Of a stretch of DNA of 64,000 nt, positions 1 to 12,063 are shown piece after piece. How positions within the stretch are numbered: position 1 is the first letter of the stretch; every line of letters begins with the position of its first letter. The DNA lies in NCBI GenBank assembly GCA_037178855.1, contig JASJZC010000001.1, positions 2,294,001 through 2,358,000 of the forward strand, given 5' to 3'. Made by a program: the position numbers and the translations under genes. The DNA is from Oscheius sp. JU75 (lineage: Eukaryota > Nematoda > Chromadorea > Rhabditida > Rhabditidae). The notes under the pieces were generated by a model. It was not told the DNA's origin, did not search any database, and saw nothing but the letters and a program-made list of their open reading frames with translations.

Positions 1-3000
1 TGGCGCAAGAGAGGTTCAGCTCGTAGATGTCTAGGTACTTCAGGGTTGATCTGTAATTTGGAATTGAGAGTGGGATACAGAAACACAGAGAGACAGGTAG
101 TCAGATACACAGAGAGACACAGAGACACAGGGAGAGAAGAGACAGAAGAACAGAGATACAAGAACAGATAGATATGTACTCACCTCAATAGTTGGATAGT
201 AGTCTGCGAGAGAGCCATATCCCAACTGATTGCGACAAGTAAACAATCGTAGAAGCTCAGAATTAGATGACTGTCCATGGCGGTAAATTTCTTCGTCCTG
301 CTGGTGATGTCCTCCGTGAACAGGGTCAAAATTCTCGCAAACAGGACTTCCACATTCTCTGGGCAGAAGAACTTCTCAATCTTGACTCTTATGTCTTGAC
401 TGTAGAGCTTCTGGAACATTTCCTGTCCCTGTTCAGATCGGTAGTAGGGTAGTAGACGGAACATGTGGCTGAGAACGACCAGATCATTCCTCTCCTCCAG
501 TTCTTTCTCTGTGAAGACTGGGAAGACATAGGGTGGACAGAGCTCCCCAGGCTGGGTCAAGGACCATTGGGCAAAATTCCGGAACCCTCGGCTGAGATCC
601 TCAAGGCTACATCCCATCTCCTCAATCGTGGTCAGCTTCTCTACTCCAGGCGTTTCCGCGATGATCTCGGCTACTGGGAGACTCATGCATAGTTTGAAGT
701 ACTCCAAGAAGTTGCCTCCTGTAAAGAGAATGTGCAGCAGGGACATAATCTCGTCTGTCAGCGGATCCACTGCGATTCTCTTCTGGGAGCAGAGACTGTT
801 GAAGTAGACGAGCAGGTCGGAGAAGAGACTGCTCGGCCGCGGACTGGATACCATAGTGAGGCGAGCACTTCGACAGAGCAGGAGGTCGTCGAGGGAGAAG
901 CTGTGTCTGAAAAGGGTGGTTTTTTTTTTTAGAATAACAATGGGGGTGTTATTGTCTGCGATCATAAAAACCGCAAATGCAGGACTTTAAACGACTTCTC
1001 AGGGTCGTTTATTTATATCAAGTGGCTTGTCATAAACTTCGCTCAAATTTTCCATCTAAAAGACTCATCCCAAACGCTAAATGATGTTCTGTAAAGCTGT
1101 AACTCTAAATTTGCTTCACAACTGTGCAGAACAACGTAAAGTTCGAGAGTGCTTTGGTCTGTTCGAATATTTAGCCCTCCTAGTTTTGAATTCAAAGAGG
1201 GCAGAGCTCCTCAGAAGGTTATAAAGCCTACATAGGTAGTCAGGAGAGCCGTATGAAGGTTTTTCTATACCTAGGAAATACCGTAAGACTCACTTTTCTC
1301 CATCACTGTGTTTCGTCTTCAATCGCTGTATGAAGAATCGGAAGACCATCTCGGCAAGCTCATTTCTTACAGCTTCCGGCGCCACGGCCACGATCGTCTT
1401 GACCGCCAATTGAGCCTGCGGCATGCCCTTTTTCAGACACTCTTCGATGAGCTCCTTTTGGACCGGCTCAGAAATCGCCCCCAGGCGGACGGCCTTCTCG
1501 AAAGAGGCCCGGACATCCTCATTGCAGCAGCCGAAATCGGTCGAGCTCAGGTCGCAGAGTCGTCGGAGAGAGTGTTTGATCTTGTCCGATCCGATTTGGG
1601 AGCTCTTGGCGGTGAGAGTCTGGAGCAGGTAGCAGAGATGTACCTTCAACTTCAAAATTCGGGCATTCTTCGACATTTCACTGGCATGTTTCCGGTCCAA
1701 ATCGACGGGAACTGTCGAGAAGAGCGTCTCTATCCAGTCAACATCCGATCCGTCCACGGCGTTCGAATCACTTTCCTGTCCTTCGGAATCGGCCAGTCGA
1801 CCAGCTACTTCCTCCTCGACCATGGTCAGAATTGTGTCTATGCAGTCCCACATCTGGTTTTCAAAGGCGAGACCGCGGTCGGACTGGTCCGGAAGCCAGG
1901 GGAGGATCTCAAGGAAGAAGTCGATCATGTGGAGGTAGCGGTCGGTGTCTTCCTGAATTTTCCAAGTCAGTCACTGTCTGGGTCTCTGTCTCTATGTCTC
2001 TTTGTCTTGCAAAACTCACAGTAGCACCATCCTTCAGAGTGTCCATATATCCCTTGACCAGTAGATTTGTGAACTCATCCGTCTCTGCGAGCAGCTCTCT
2101 CCCAGCAAAGTAGTACTCGATGGCTGTTCCATGTATTCCGACTGCGTAATTGTAGATTTCGTCCTTCTCCCGGATGTACCGCTTCATATAGGCCAGAGAA
2201 ACTTGGACAATGTTCTGCGTGACAGTGAGATCAAACGGGATGTCCTTCCAGTCCTGGACGACCAAGGTCATGACGGCCTTGCATCGGTTCATGAAGTCCT
2301 CATTCCTGAAACTACTGTAGCAGGTGGGGGAAAGACAGAGACAGTGACAGTGATTCAGAACTCACGTTTCGGGTAGATCTCCTTCTCCAGCCAGAAACCT
2401 TGCCGATGCAGATACCAAGCCCTGGTCGAAACAGTAGTTGAGCAGATTCGAGATTATCCCCTTCTCCATCATATGCAGTCGATTTTTCCGCTTGAGATCT
2501 CTCTGAAAACAATGTATTCGAAACATCCACTGGAGGGCAAAAACTGGAGCAACATCCTGTCGTCTGCCGAAGTCGTCGTCGAATGGCATCACTTGCTCCT
2601 GACCTCTCTCTCTACCCAAAGACTACCCAAAAACCACTCGACTCACCCTTCTCTCATTATCCCCATCCTCATTCCTTTCCAGCCCATCCAGCTGCTTCTT
2701 TTCCTCCTCCGACAGTTCAAAAACACTGGGATCCAATGGTTCGTCCTTACAGAGACTCTCTACCAGTAGTTCCCAGTGTTCCAGTGACAGTGAATCCACA
2801 TGGAATGTGGCTAGTCTGGTCAAAATCCTGTTGTAAGCTGTGTAGATCTGTGGTAGTTCTCGTCTCGAGACTAAAATGGAGGGTATAACTGCACGGAAAA
2901 TTACTTACATTTAAAGTTGCCCGACAGAATGGCAATGTCCCGTAGAATTGACTGAATGTCCAAGTAGGACTGGGTAGAAGCTGATCGGATTGTCGAAAGT

Positions 3001-3026
3001 ACTAGTGGATTCTCCTCGGTTATCAT
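1..3026 (-). CDS. HEAT-like helical-repeat protein, partial (runs off left edge)
   Basis: Multi-exon gene read on the minus strand from ATG 3026-3024 and cut by the window start. Exons are joined by short introns whose phases agree. One example is the ~380-nt intron 911-1292, where the reading frame continues exactly from ...HSDGEK into HSFSLDDLL. The visible protein (roughly 750 residues) is almost wholly alpha-helical, with an acidic low-complexity stretch near 1760-1800, and looks like HEAT/ARM solenoid sequence. I see no catalytic motif, signal peptide or membrane segment. A segment around 1370-1450 (QAQLAVKTIVAVAP) recalls the helical repeats of the cohesin regulator PDS5, but the N-terminus does not match and I do not assign it. 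The first exon is followed by a standard gtaagt donor. Confidence 0.6.
60..170. repeat. purine-rich CAGAGA-type simple repeat
   Basis: Degenerate run of cacagagaga/cagaga units in an intron of the left-edge gene. Low complexity, with no coding potential in context. Confidence 0.7.
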
Positions 3027-3685
3027 AGTTGGGTTGGTTTATTGACTCATGGAATTTATTTCTGGAAGATTACATACTTTCGGGGGAATAAACAGAGTTA
3101 ACAAAAAATAATCGATCTGCGCCGTAAAATCTGAGCCTCTAGATCCCGAAATAGCGACTCAGCTTTTACAGCATAAAGAATTCTCTATAGTTACACCATC
3201 CCTAACCTCAAGAACGGACCCAAGCAAGAGTTGCGGTTCTTGCAGAACAGCGTGGTCGGCTGGAGCGCCGAGTTCAAATCTAAACGAGTCAGGTTCGATT
3301 CTCGTTGGTAACAAAACTTTTGCATTCATATAAAGCGCTTAGTAACACGTTTTAGGGGCTTTCTAGTCTATTAGTCTGGTCAGAGATGAGACTTTTCGCT
3401 ATAAATTGGACTCACAAACTTGTACACACCGATTATGATTAGCCGAAGATGTTTTAAGAGCAGGTCATATATTAGACAGGAGAAAAAGTCTAGAACCTCA
3501 TAAACAAAAAAAACGGTGAAGACCTATGGAGAAATATTGCTCAAAAGCACCATATTAGTTTCCAAATATGGACTACGGTAGTTGCTCCCACGTACCCTGG
3601 CTCCTTGTCAACATTTCAACTCTAACGGCTCCTATTTTTGAATGCAAAGAACATGCTGAAAAAGTAAATTTATTGAAAATGATAA
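3027..3685. other. intergenic region between left-edge gene and XPNPEP3
   Basis: No coding exon is supported. It holds one tRNA-like sequence (3247-3310) and AT-rich DNA. The upstream gene starts at its left edge and the XPNPEP3-like gene ends at its right edge, so promoter sequence for the former is expected here, but no motif is recognisable. Confidence 0.6.
3247..3310 (+). repeat. tRNA-like sequence (SINE head or tRNA pseudogene)
   Basis: A-box-like gtggtcggctggagcgcc is followed about 30 nt later by a B-box-like ggttcgattctc. The acceptor stem and cloverleaf are not convincing, so this is called tRNA-derived rather than a functional tRNA. Confidence 0.5.
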
Positions 3686-6600
3686 CTACATAGGATTCAT
3701 GAGATATTCAACTTCCTGGGCAGTTCGAGGAACAGCATCTGTGAGGACCTCGATTCCGCCGTCTGGTCGCGTTACAACGTCGTCTTCTATCCGGAAGCCG
3801 ATGCCGCGGAACTCCTTGGCGAAGGATGAGTCATGAGGAATATAGACTCCTGAAAATTGTTACGTTTTTCGGGGGCGAACAGTGATTTCTACCTAATTTG
3901 TCAGGTCATCTGTACCAGTTCCTGTTAGTCATTTCACTGTGTAACTGTGACCTGTCTATCAGTGAATCCATGTCTGTTGTCCAAAAAACTAATAGTCTCA
4001 TTTCCTCTATGTCTGTCTCATGACCTGTTTGTCTTTTTATCACTGCTTTAATTCTTGGCATCCAGTCACTCTGTCTGTCTTGTTTGCAGTCCATGACTGT
4101 CAATTGGCCATAGGACTGTCTGTCACTTCGTCCCCTGTCCCATGAATCTGTAAACTGTTCAGTCTATATCTCTGTTTACAGCGCTGTACCATGTCCTCCT
4201 CATTCAGTCTATGCTGTTACATTCCATTTTCTCGTCTTCTCTAATCTTCCTGTCTAGAAGTCTATGTCACAATGAGTCCAGAGGACTCTTACCGTCACTG
4301 TACTCTTTAGATTACTGATATAACCACACACCAACATTCTACTGGTTCGTGCTTAGATCTTTTGCTACAGTGACAGTATCTCTGCCCTTTCACTCTGTCT
4401 GATTTACTGCTCTTATCCGCATAGCAAACGTCTCTATCACGTCAGTTTCGGTCATTCTGTCACAGGTCTACAAAGAGACAAAATACCAACGGCTAACCTG
4501 GTTCAATAGTGAAGGCTACTCCGGGCGGCAGATTGAGGTCTCTGGAGACTGAGGCACAGTCGTGAACGTCCATGCCCAAATAGTGACTGACATGGTGTGG
4601 GCATAACTTCTCGGCCATCTGAATCAACTTGTTTCATAAGGGCATAATATCCAACTACCCCAATTTTCTCGCTTTCTGAAGCCGACTTGGGAATGACGCC
4701 GGCCTCGGTCATGCAGACGGCCAGGAGATCAATCATTTGGCGATAAATGGCACTGAGACGGAGCTGGAAATGATCTATTTTAACTTGTCCGCCTGTCTGA
4801 AGGCGATTGCAGACCCTAAGTGTTTGGACGTAAGTGACCAGGGTTCAATCCCTCACGAGGTCTTATTTTTTCTGAAAAGTACCATTTTCTAGAGTTTTTT
4901 TTAACACTTGAACTCGGCTTAAGCGGTGTGAGCGGGCTGAGATCTAGAAGGTCTTGGTTCGATCCCCGGACACAAAAATATGGGGTTTTCAGCATAGCTT
5001 AGGTGGCAAAAAGGCGGACTTTGAACCAGACGACTCCCAAATGAGCGATGGGCAAAGTTCCGGTGAAAAATGAGATAAAGAGCCTACATTTTCGGTAGAA
5101 TTAGCGAAATCGAGCAGCTGGACATGGGCTATTCGAAGATGCTCGTAGACGTTCCGCTGCACCGGCGTCCATTCGCCGGAAATCGGCCAACAGCGCGTAA
5201 TGTCTGAGACGTAGCCGTTGAGATCACAGCCGGCGTCGACGAGAAGACACTCGCCCATCTCCATTGACCGATTGGCGTCAAGATAATGGATCGTGTTGGC
5301 GCGGTTTCCGGCAGCTACGACCGGCGGATAGGCCAGACATTCTGCTCCGCGACGACGAGCCTCGAATTCCAGGAGGCCGACGACGGCATTCTCAGAGACA
5401 TAGCCTCGACTGTTGGCCATGGCCGAGTTCATCATCTAGAGGACAGTAATTGTATTTGTTCGAAAGACTACAGTAACCCATTTGAAGCCGTGGCAAAACC
5501 CATGTTTGAATCAAAGTGAAACAGTCCTTTAAAGTGAGCGTATTACGATTTTTTAAATTTGAATTTAGTGTGTAGAATTACAAAAAAAAATAGTTTTAGG
5601 GTCAACTACTGATGCAAAAAATTTTATGAAGGTGTTTCCGAGTGTTTCAAAGACAGACAAAGGTTGACTTCGCCGGGAATCGAATCCAACCCTTTTGTTT
5701 TGTAGTCGGAGCGCTACCCGACTGAGCCACTCTTACTTTAACAAAAAGTTGGCTGTTTGCGTGCTAAAAAGAAGCAAAAGGGTCCTGCCACGAAAAACAA
5801 TTGGATTACGGTAGTGAAACAACAATAAAAAAAAGCTACGAACCTGTGCCCCGATGCCGCAAACGTCTCTCATAGCTTCGACTTCTGCTGTCGACTTGAC
5901 CACACGAAGTTTTTCTATCTAAAGGGGTCATGCAATACGGGAGAAGTCGACAACTTACATACTCTACAACGTTGTGAACGGAGGCGAACTCGGAGCGCAT
6001 TGGATGGATCTCCGTGTTCTTCCAGCGAACATCCTGGAAGAAGAAGTTGCTCTGCGGGGAGGCCATTTTCGAGAGAATCTGGAAAAACGAATGGTATGGA
6101 ATTGCTTGACATCTACTTGCTCAAAATCTCATTTCCAAAACTCTGGTCGCCGCCACTGTATTTCCATATCTGGAGGCAAAATTGGCCACGAAAGTCGTAG
6201 TGACAATGTTTTCTATCTACCGATGGCTACAAAAGATAATTTGCATCAATGAATGGTTTTTCAAAGAAAAAAACTACTACTTCTACCTGCTGAAGTTCCT
6301 TCGGCGACAGCAGCTCGTCGAAACCGGCCGTTTTCTCCAACTCCTCATCCTTCGGAAGGGGTCCCTCCCAGAGCTGCTGATATTCCGAGCGGTGCTCCAT
6401 GAACAGAATTCGCCTCGTCCGTCCGCCGGCCGTCTTGTGAACAAGATACGAGCATCCCGGGACCCGAACACCTGTCAGGTATCTGAATTTTCAAGCGATA
6501 TCCGTTAAGAAGAGCAAGACTCACGTGAAGTGACTGCACTGACGAAACGCATGAGGGACATCGGGAGCTGTGAAAGACGTCTCAGCACCTCGGATCAAGA

Positions 6601-6775
6601 CCACGTATTTTTTGTCTAAACTTGGCTCAGAACTGTCGACAAAAATAGGAAACTTACTGGGAAAAGACTTGGCTAGAAGTTGGTCGAGACGACTTCGGCG
6701 TTCAGCATACTCTGTCGGCAGAATCCGGGACGGGATCAGACCGCCGCCGCTGAGACGCCGAATCTGGCGGAACAT
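3686..6775 (-). CDS. XPNPEP3: aminopeptidase P, mitochondrial type (XPNPEP3-like)
   Basis: M24-family metallopeptidase that removes N-terminal residues preceding proline; the XPNPEP3 class acts in mitochondria. The N-terminal half carries the AMP_N-type domain, including the stretch that reads HFTYLTGV across a splice junction. The C-terminal pita-bread domain shows the metal ligands in order: DAGCDLNGYVSDITRCWP (two Asp), HHVSHYLGMDVHDC (His), FTIEPGVYIP (Glu) and FRIEDD (Glu). The start is taken as ATG 6775 rather than 6787, because ttttcag ends only 2 nt before it and looks like a trans-splice acceptor. The resulting N-terminus, MFRQIRRLSGGG, is basic as expected for mitochondrial import. 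A ~640-nt intron (about 3857-4500) is pyrimidine-rich, and other introns hold three tRNA-like sequences. Stop at 3686-3688. Confidence 0.93.
3940..4300. repeat. degenerate CTGT/TGTC low-complexity tract in XPNPEP3 intron
   Basis: The intron is enriched in ctgtc/gtctg words without a clean period. Similar tracts occur in the EAAT intron (18880-19080) and around 61200-61390. No function seen. Confidence 0.5.
4790..4862 (+). repeat. tRNA-like sequence in XPNPEP3 intron
   Basis: B-box-like gggttcaatccc near 4840-4852 with tRNA-like spacing from an upstream A-box-like segment. Opposite in orientation to the host gene. Confidence 0.45.
4912..4972 (+). repeat. tRNA-like sequence, second of a tandem pair
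   Basis: cttaagcggtgtgagcgggc is followed by ggttcgatcccc. It lies about 50 nt after another tRNA-like sequence in the same intron. Confidence 0.5.
5671..5735 (-). repeat. tRNA-like sequence, family A
   Basis: On the minus strand it begins gtggctcagtcgggtagcgc and has B-box-like ggattcgattccc. It is closely related to copies at 16841-16908 (-) and 42287-42350 (+), and the flank (5630-5670) resembles the flank of the 16.8 kb copy, as expected for a SINE body. Confidence 0.6.
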
Positions 6776-7825
6776 CTCTGAAAACATTTATTTGGTGACC
6801 ATATTCTTAGTATGTTTTGAGAGAAGACCGTAATATGTTGCATTAGGCTCAGTGTCATGAACCTCGTGAACAGCAGCAGTAGCAAACAATAACGTCACCT
6901 CAGCTCGTTTTTTTTGAGCCATTGTTTAGTTTGAATTTTTTTTGCTAAGACGAATACTACCAATTTATCTGTCCCGCCCGCTCTATAGAAAACTGTCACA
7001 TGCGCGACTTTTCCACGAAACACGCATCGTATCCTAGTCAGTGTCACTCAAGAACCTGGTGAACAGTAATGAAATGCGCCGAACAACAAACAGCGAAACT
7101 CAATTCGGTAACGTAGTAAGAACCACAAAGTATCTCATCTTATCTTACTGTTGGGATATCGTAGACAATAACAGGAAAAGCGAGTAACAATGTTAACGTA
7201 GCTTGTTTTTGTAACGCGTAGAAAATCGCGCAAAGTCTTTCACAACCAAACATAAAGTGAATGTGGTCATTTTGCCCAGTAACGTACGTTGATGCGAATA
7301 TGGTCTGTTCGAAAATAACAGAATTTTTCAAATCGCCGCGGCCGAAAACGCGCGATGTTTTCAAATTTTTGAGAAATCTGTTTTTCGAATTCCTCAAATG
7401 TTCCACTCCTCTTCTTGCCACTTTTACGTTCTACGTGTAGAACCTTGTAGTCTGCATCGTTTACATGCAAGAAAACTTCGAAATCTGATAGCGAAAGCAG
7501 CAAAAAAAAATGGAGAAAACAAAAATGCAGAATTTTAAAGAAGTTTAAAGTTTGAAAATGCTCAAAATGTCGCGGCCGATTGGAAAAATGCTATATTATT
7601 TTTGAACAAACTATAAATAATGTCTGAACACGCATCTTTTTCGTCGTTTTTGTTGCTTGGTTTGAGGAATCACGGGCTATCTACCGCAGAAACATGCAAA
7701 AACTTCGATAAGAAAGCTTGATGAAACGTATCATAAACAAGAAGACAAAATCTAACCCAAAAAACAATGACTTTATGCACTGAAAACAAGCTAATAACAA
7801 AGATCTATGGTTCTGACTCTTGAGC
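6776..7825. other. intergenic region with MITE-like element
   Basis: No supported exon. It contains two short related stretches (about 6845-6905 and 7045-7110, both with gaacctSgtgaacag) and a terminal-inverted-repeat element at 7300-7616. Confidence 0.5.
7300..7616. mobile_element. MITE-like element, TIR tatRgtYtgttc
   Basis: The left end tatggtctgttcgaaaataa pairs with the right end, which on the other strand reads tatagtttgttcaaaaataa. The inverted similarity continues into a cggccg-containing segment on both sides. The terminal sequence matches that of the better preserved element at 21653-21988. No transposase. Confidence 0.5.
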
Positions 7826-9643
7826 TCAGATTCTGAAAGACACTCCGCCGTTGACGATGAGATTCTCGCCCGTTACGTATCTGGAATTTGGTGTTTGCAA
7901 AAAAGGCGGGAAAACGTACTTCGCCCGGTCCGAGAGCAAAAATTCGACCAAGGAGGCGACATCCGACGGTCTACCGAGTCGTCCCAAAGGAATCATAGAC
8001 TGTAGATTCTGCTTGATCTGTTCCTGCTGTTCATTCTTTGACAAATTGTCCCAAACGGCCCCGGAGCCGTCTCCTTCGACCTAAAAGTTTTTTTTTATTG
8101 GTATTTGAACAAAAACAAACCATTCCAGTGCTGACGCCATTGACACGGATCTTGTCCTTGGCCACATTCTGCGCCAGAGCTTTGACCATGCCGAGAATAG
8201 AAGTCGAGACGACGGAATGCATTCCACCGTCAATTTGGGGCGCGTAACCGGCCGAGGAGGAGACCATGACGATGCTGGGATTTCTGGAGATTTTTGGGTT
8301 ACTGGCGGCTTACAAATTGTCGATAGTAACAAATTGTTTCAGATACGTTCATGTCACAATATTGGAGAGAAGAACAATTTTTGTAGGCAGTAATCGTCAA
8401 ATAGACGGCTAGAACGTGATTGGGATTGGATTCATAGAAGCTTCTCGGGTGAAAGAAGATCCTTTGGCGTCAAAACAACGTTGAAAAACAGCAGAAATGA
8501 GTCTGTCGAGAGATACTTGGGTTTTCGACAAATGTTTTTTTTTTTTGTTATAAAAACGGTGAAATTACTTCCGTGGTGCACGAAAGACTTTGCCTAGTAG
8601 TCCCAGACTCTAATAAATTGCAAGTAATTATTTACTGTAACAGCTCCAAAAAATTTTTTAGAAACAACTCTGTTACGAAATACTTTAATTAGGTGGAAAA
8701 GTTTGTTTCTGACTACAGTATTTGCTTAGCTTCTGGGACAACTTGAAAACGGAGTCCGTGCTACATTTGAGGCCTCAATCTTGGTCTAATATCTGAACAG
8801 CCGTCTGCGACGACTTCGCCGTCCCAAAGTCTTGGCTTAGAATTGATAACAGACGGCTTTGCCGCTTTCTCAGATGTTTCCTTTACAGCTGACCAGTCGC
8901 CTTGCCACTTGACATGTAATGACTTGTCATGATGAGATTTTATGGATACTAATCCGAGAAATCAATGAAAGAGACAAAAAAAATGATAAATAGGCAAAAA
9001 CGGTGACAACGATTTTTGGGAGGCAATTTGGCATACTTTGCGTACACGGATTTTCGGCTTCGCACCTTGTGCACCCTTTTTTTCTCAAGATTTTTTAAGG
9101 TTTTCCTCATTTTTCTTTTAACCTTATAGCAAAGCTTGCTCTTTCGTTTGCAAACGCCAAAAAAACCCAAACAGTCACGATAACTTTCGAAAACGTTCAA
9201 AAACCTACTCGGACAGTTTCAACGTAGGTACGGCAGCCTGTACCACTCTGAAGGGAATCGTCAAGAAGTGCTCGAACATCTAAATCCGCCACCGTCAACA
9301 AGAGCAACAAGACCAGACATACCGCTTCAAATTGTTGCGTCGAGGTGTCAAGAATATCTCCACGGAGACAATTCGATGGTGGTACCAAGATGAGCGAGTC
9401 CAGACCGCCAAATTCCTTGACAACACGTTCCACGAGCTCTTTCCTGTTCGAATCTACGGCCAGATCGACGGCGACACCAGTGACCAGGGTCCCAACTTTG
9501 CGATTATCTTCGGCTATGGCTGCGACGGATCCCTTGCACGTGTCTACGGCTGCCACCTTGTGTCCGGCAAAGGCGAGCCTCCGGACAATGGCCTTTCCCA
9601 GCGCCGTCTTGCTATTTGTGACTATGCTCACAGGCGGGGGCAT
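7826..9643 (-). CDS. short-chain dehydrogenase/reductase, DHRS4-like, catalytic residues lost
   Basis: SDR-family protein of about 250 residues. It aligns end to end with DHRS4-type NADP-dependent carbonyl reductases: an N-terminal Rossmann segment with TNSKTALGKAI, the core strand VMVSSSAGYAP, then NIRVN-like DKIRVNG, and a C-terminal RPSDVASLVEFLLS / YVTGENLIVNGG. The catalytic YxxxK of the family is replaced: the aligned segment reads GGMHSVVSTSILG, with His for Tyr and Ser for Lys. The nucleotide-binding TGxxxGxG motif is also weak. It may therefore be a pseudoenzyme or bind rather than reduce ligand. Start at 9643-9641, with acceptor tttag ending 2 nt upstream (trans-splice-like). The large intron, about 8286-9204, carries a dispersed repeat. 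It ends in FRI, not the peroxisomal SRL of vertebrate DHRS4. Confidence 0.85.
8565..8750 (+). repeat. dispersed composite repeat, short copy
   Basis: Lies in the intron of the SDR gene. It shares gactttgcctagtagtccca and, at the other end, aagtttgtttctgactacag with a longer copy at 15404-15790. Confidence 0.55.
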
Positions 9644-9795
9644 AGCTAAAGGAAAAACTAAGAATTTCGAGATGATTTGAAGAGGAAAGTGAAGGCTAAA
9701 CCTAGAGGTGAAAGTGGTAAAACAAGAAATTTACAACAATGTTTATATTTATAACATGGGAGCATAAAAGAATGAGAACATTCATCAAGACCGGT

Positions 9796-12063
9796 TTACG
9801 AGTTCCAGTTGTATTGTTTCTTGTTGGCCTGGCCCATGCTGTAGTGTCCGCCGCCATTGTGGTAGGGCTGCTGCTGCGGTTGCTGAGGCTTCACACCGGC
9901 CATCTTATCGTACTGCTGCTTGCGCTCGTCCTCCTGTCCGACGCCGCCGCCGTAGATCTGACGTCCACCTCCGCTGCCAATGTTCGGCATCATGAAGTGG
10001 GCATACTGCTGTGGATTGTACTGCTGATGAAGCATGCTCATCTGCTGCGGCATGCCGAAAGGACTCGTTCCGAAGCCGGGAGGCGGCTGGACAGCAGAAG
10101 GCTGCTGGCTCTGATCACGACTCGTCTGTGAGGGAAACTTCATCGTGTTGTCCAGCCCGTGACTATCCGAACGATGCTGCTGGCTCGTCAACGATTGATT
10201 GCTTGTCGATTGCGGGAACACGCCGGTACCCATCAGATTAGCCATGTCCATGCCGGGCATCGCGAATGGATACTGCAGCAGAGCGTTGTAGGCCTCATCC
10301 GGTCGAATGTTCGGCGTCACAGGACTGTACATGTTTGGCATGCTCATGTTGATGTAGGGATTGGCGTAAGAGGGGAACTGCATCTGCGAGGAGAACATTT
10401 GCTGCTGTTGCGGCTGATGCTGCTGCTGCTGTTGATGAGTCTGCGTCTGAGCTGGCATGTGTTGTCCCAACGGCTTTGACAGCGGCTGACTCCGGCTATC
10501 CATGACACTCGCGGGATTGAAGGCCACATTTGAAGCATCCGTGAATCCAAGCCTCGACTGGGCCAACTGACTGGGAGCTGGCGGTGAGCTCTGTCGGAGC
10601 GGATAGTCGCCATTACCGAGAGAGGTTGCCGAGTGGATCTAAATTGAGTTTTACGGCAAAGAAGAGCAAAGTTTTACCTCCGACGCAGTCTTCAATGGAG
10701 CAACAGTCGCCGACGAGTGTCTCGCGTTGGAGAAGAGCGACTCAGGGGCATGAGAGACAGGTTCAACAGGAGCTGGCGGAGCAACAACGGGCGAAACCTC
10801 CTCAAAACCAAAGTGGTAGTCGGCCAAATTTACAGGGTCTGAAGCGAATTCGACACCAGCTAAATGAGATAAATTAGAAAGGCAACTTTGAAAAGACGAA
10901 CGGAGTTGAGGAGAGGCTGTGTATTGCTGCTGTTGATGCGGCTTGACAGGCGAGACTTCGGCCGAGACGTCACCTCCGATTCCGAGTTGGTTTTTGAGCT
11001 GCGAGGTCCACGTAACGTTGGCCTGCAGCTGTGGGGAGGTAGCCTGCACATTGTGCGAGGCCGTGACCACATTGACCGGTTCCTCTTGGTTCACTGGCAC
11101 CGTTTCTTCTTCTCGCTCCACTTGTGGATGGGCTACCGAAGGTTCACTTGAAATTTTTGGTATAAAACCTCAAAAATAGTAGAAACTCACGAAATGAAAC
11201 TGTCTTGCTCCTTGGAAACAGATGTTGCAGCGACGGGAGTGGGCTCAGGAGTGACTGGACGAGGCGGCTGCTGCTCAACGACGGGAGCAGCTGGAGCCTG
11301 GGTCTGCTGAGAAGGCTGTGCTTTCTGCTGGTCGCGACGAGCCGCGGCAGCGGCCACAGCAGCAAAGGAGATCGGGGCGTTGGAGGATGTGGTGTTGTTG
11401 CTCGGCGGCTGAGCAGTCGAGGTAGAGCTCGTCGAGCTGCTTGCCACGGCTGGAGCTGCGTTCTCGGAACGTTTAAACTCGAGTTGACCTCCCTTCTGAA
11501 AAATGCGGCTTTAGAAGAGGTAGAATAGAAAGGTTCACCCAGGCATCGGACTCTTCACTGACATCTGCAGGCTTGGCGGCAGCGCCAGTATCAGGCTGAG
11601 ATCTTCCCGGCTGCTGAGGTCTACTTTGTCCTCTGCCTCCGCGGCTGGCGCCGCCTCCTCTTCCTCCACGCTGTTCAGTAGCAGGGCCTCCTCGAGTAGC
11701 AGACTGCGATCCACCACGAGCTTCGCGCACAGCGGCACCGCCACCACGTGCTCCACGATCAGCCACAGCGGCTCCACGTCCACGCGACGGAAACTGTCCT
11801 CTGGTCGGCTTTCGTTCCTCCTCCTCCTTCTTCTTATCCTTCTTGTTCTTCTGCTCTGTCCACGACTCGACTTGAGATCCTTGGTCGAAGATATAATCAA
11901 CTGCGGCTTCTACATTGTTGTCATTGTCGTAGAGAGCCAATTCTGCCTGCGATGGAGAGCAACGAGTCAACTCGATAACCTGAGGACAAAATTAGGGAAA
12001 ATTGGATGTAACACCAACTTTTTTGATGAGCTTTTGGATGGCTGCTGTGTCTGCGTCACCCAT
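9796..12063 (-). CDS. UBAP2L/Lingerer family protein (UBA, RGG-rich, Q-rich)
   Basis: The N-terminus has a UBA-type helical domain (ELTRCSPSQAELALYDNDNN through AAVDYIFDQG). A basic KKDKKKEEEE tract follows, then a long RGG/RG region (ATRGG, GGRGGGASRGGRGQ), as in UBAP2L and fly Lingerer, which bind ubiquitin and RNA and associate with stress-granule proteins. A short segment, FASDPVNLADYHFGFEE, matches the conserved FGSEPVLSDY-type motif of the family. The C-terminal third is rich in Gln, Met and Pro and ends KKQYNWNS, like the YNSYSWGAN end of UBAP2L. Exons are joined by ~45-nt introns near 10638-10676, 11146-11190, 11497-11536 and about 11980-12018. The ATG lies 7 nt after ttttcag. Confidence 0.85.

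Noticed and set aside
7140-7503. Overlapping minus-strand open frames
   Set aside because: They cross the left end of the MITE-like element and show no recognisable domain.
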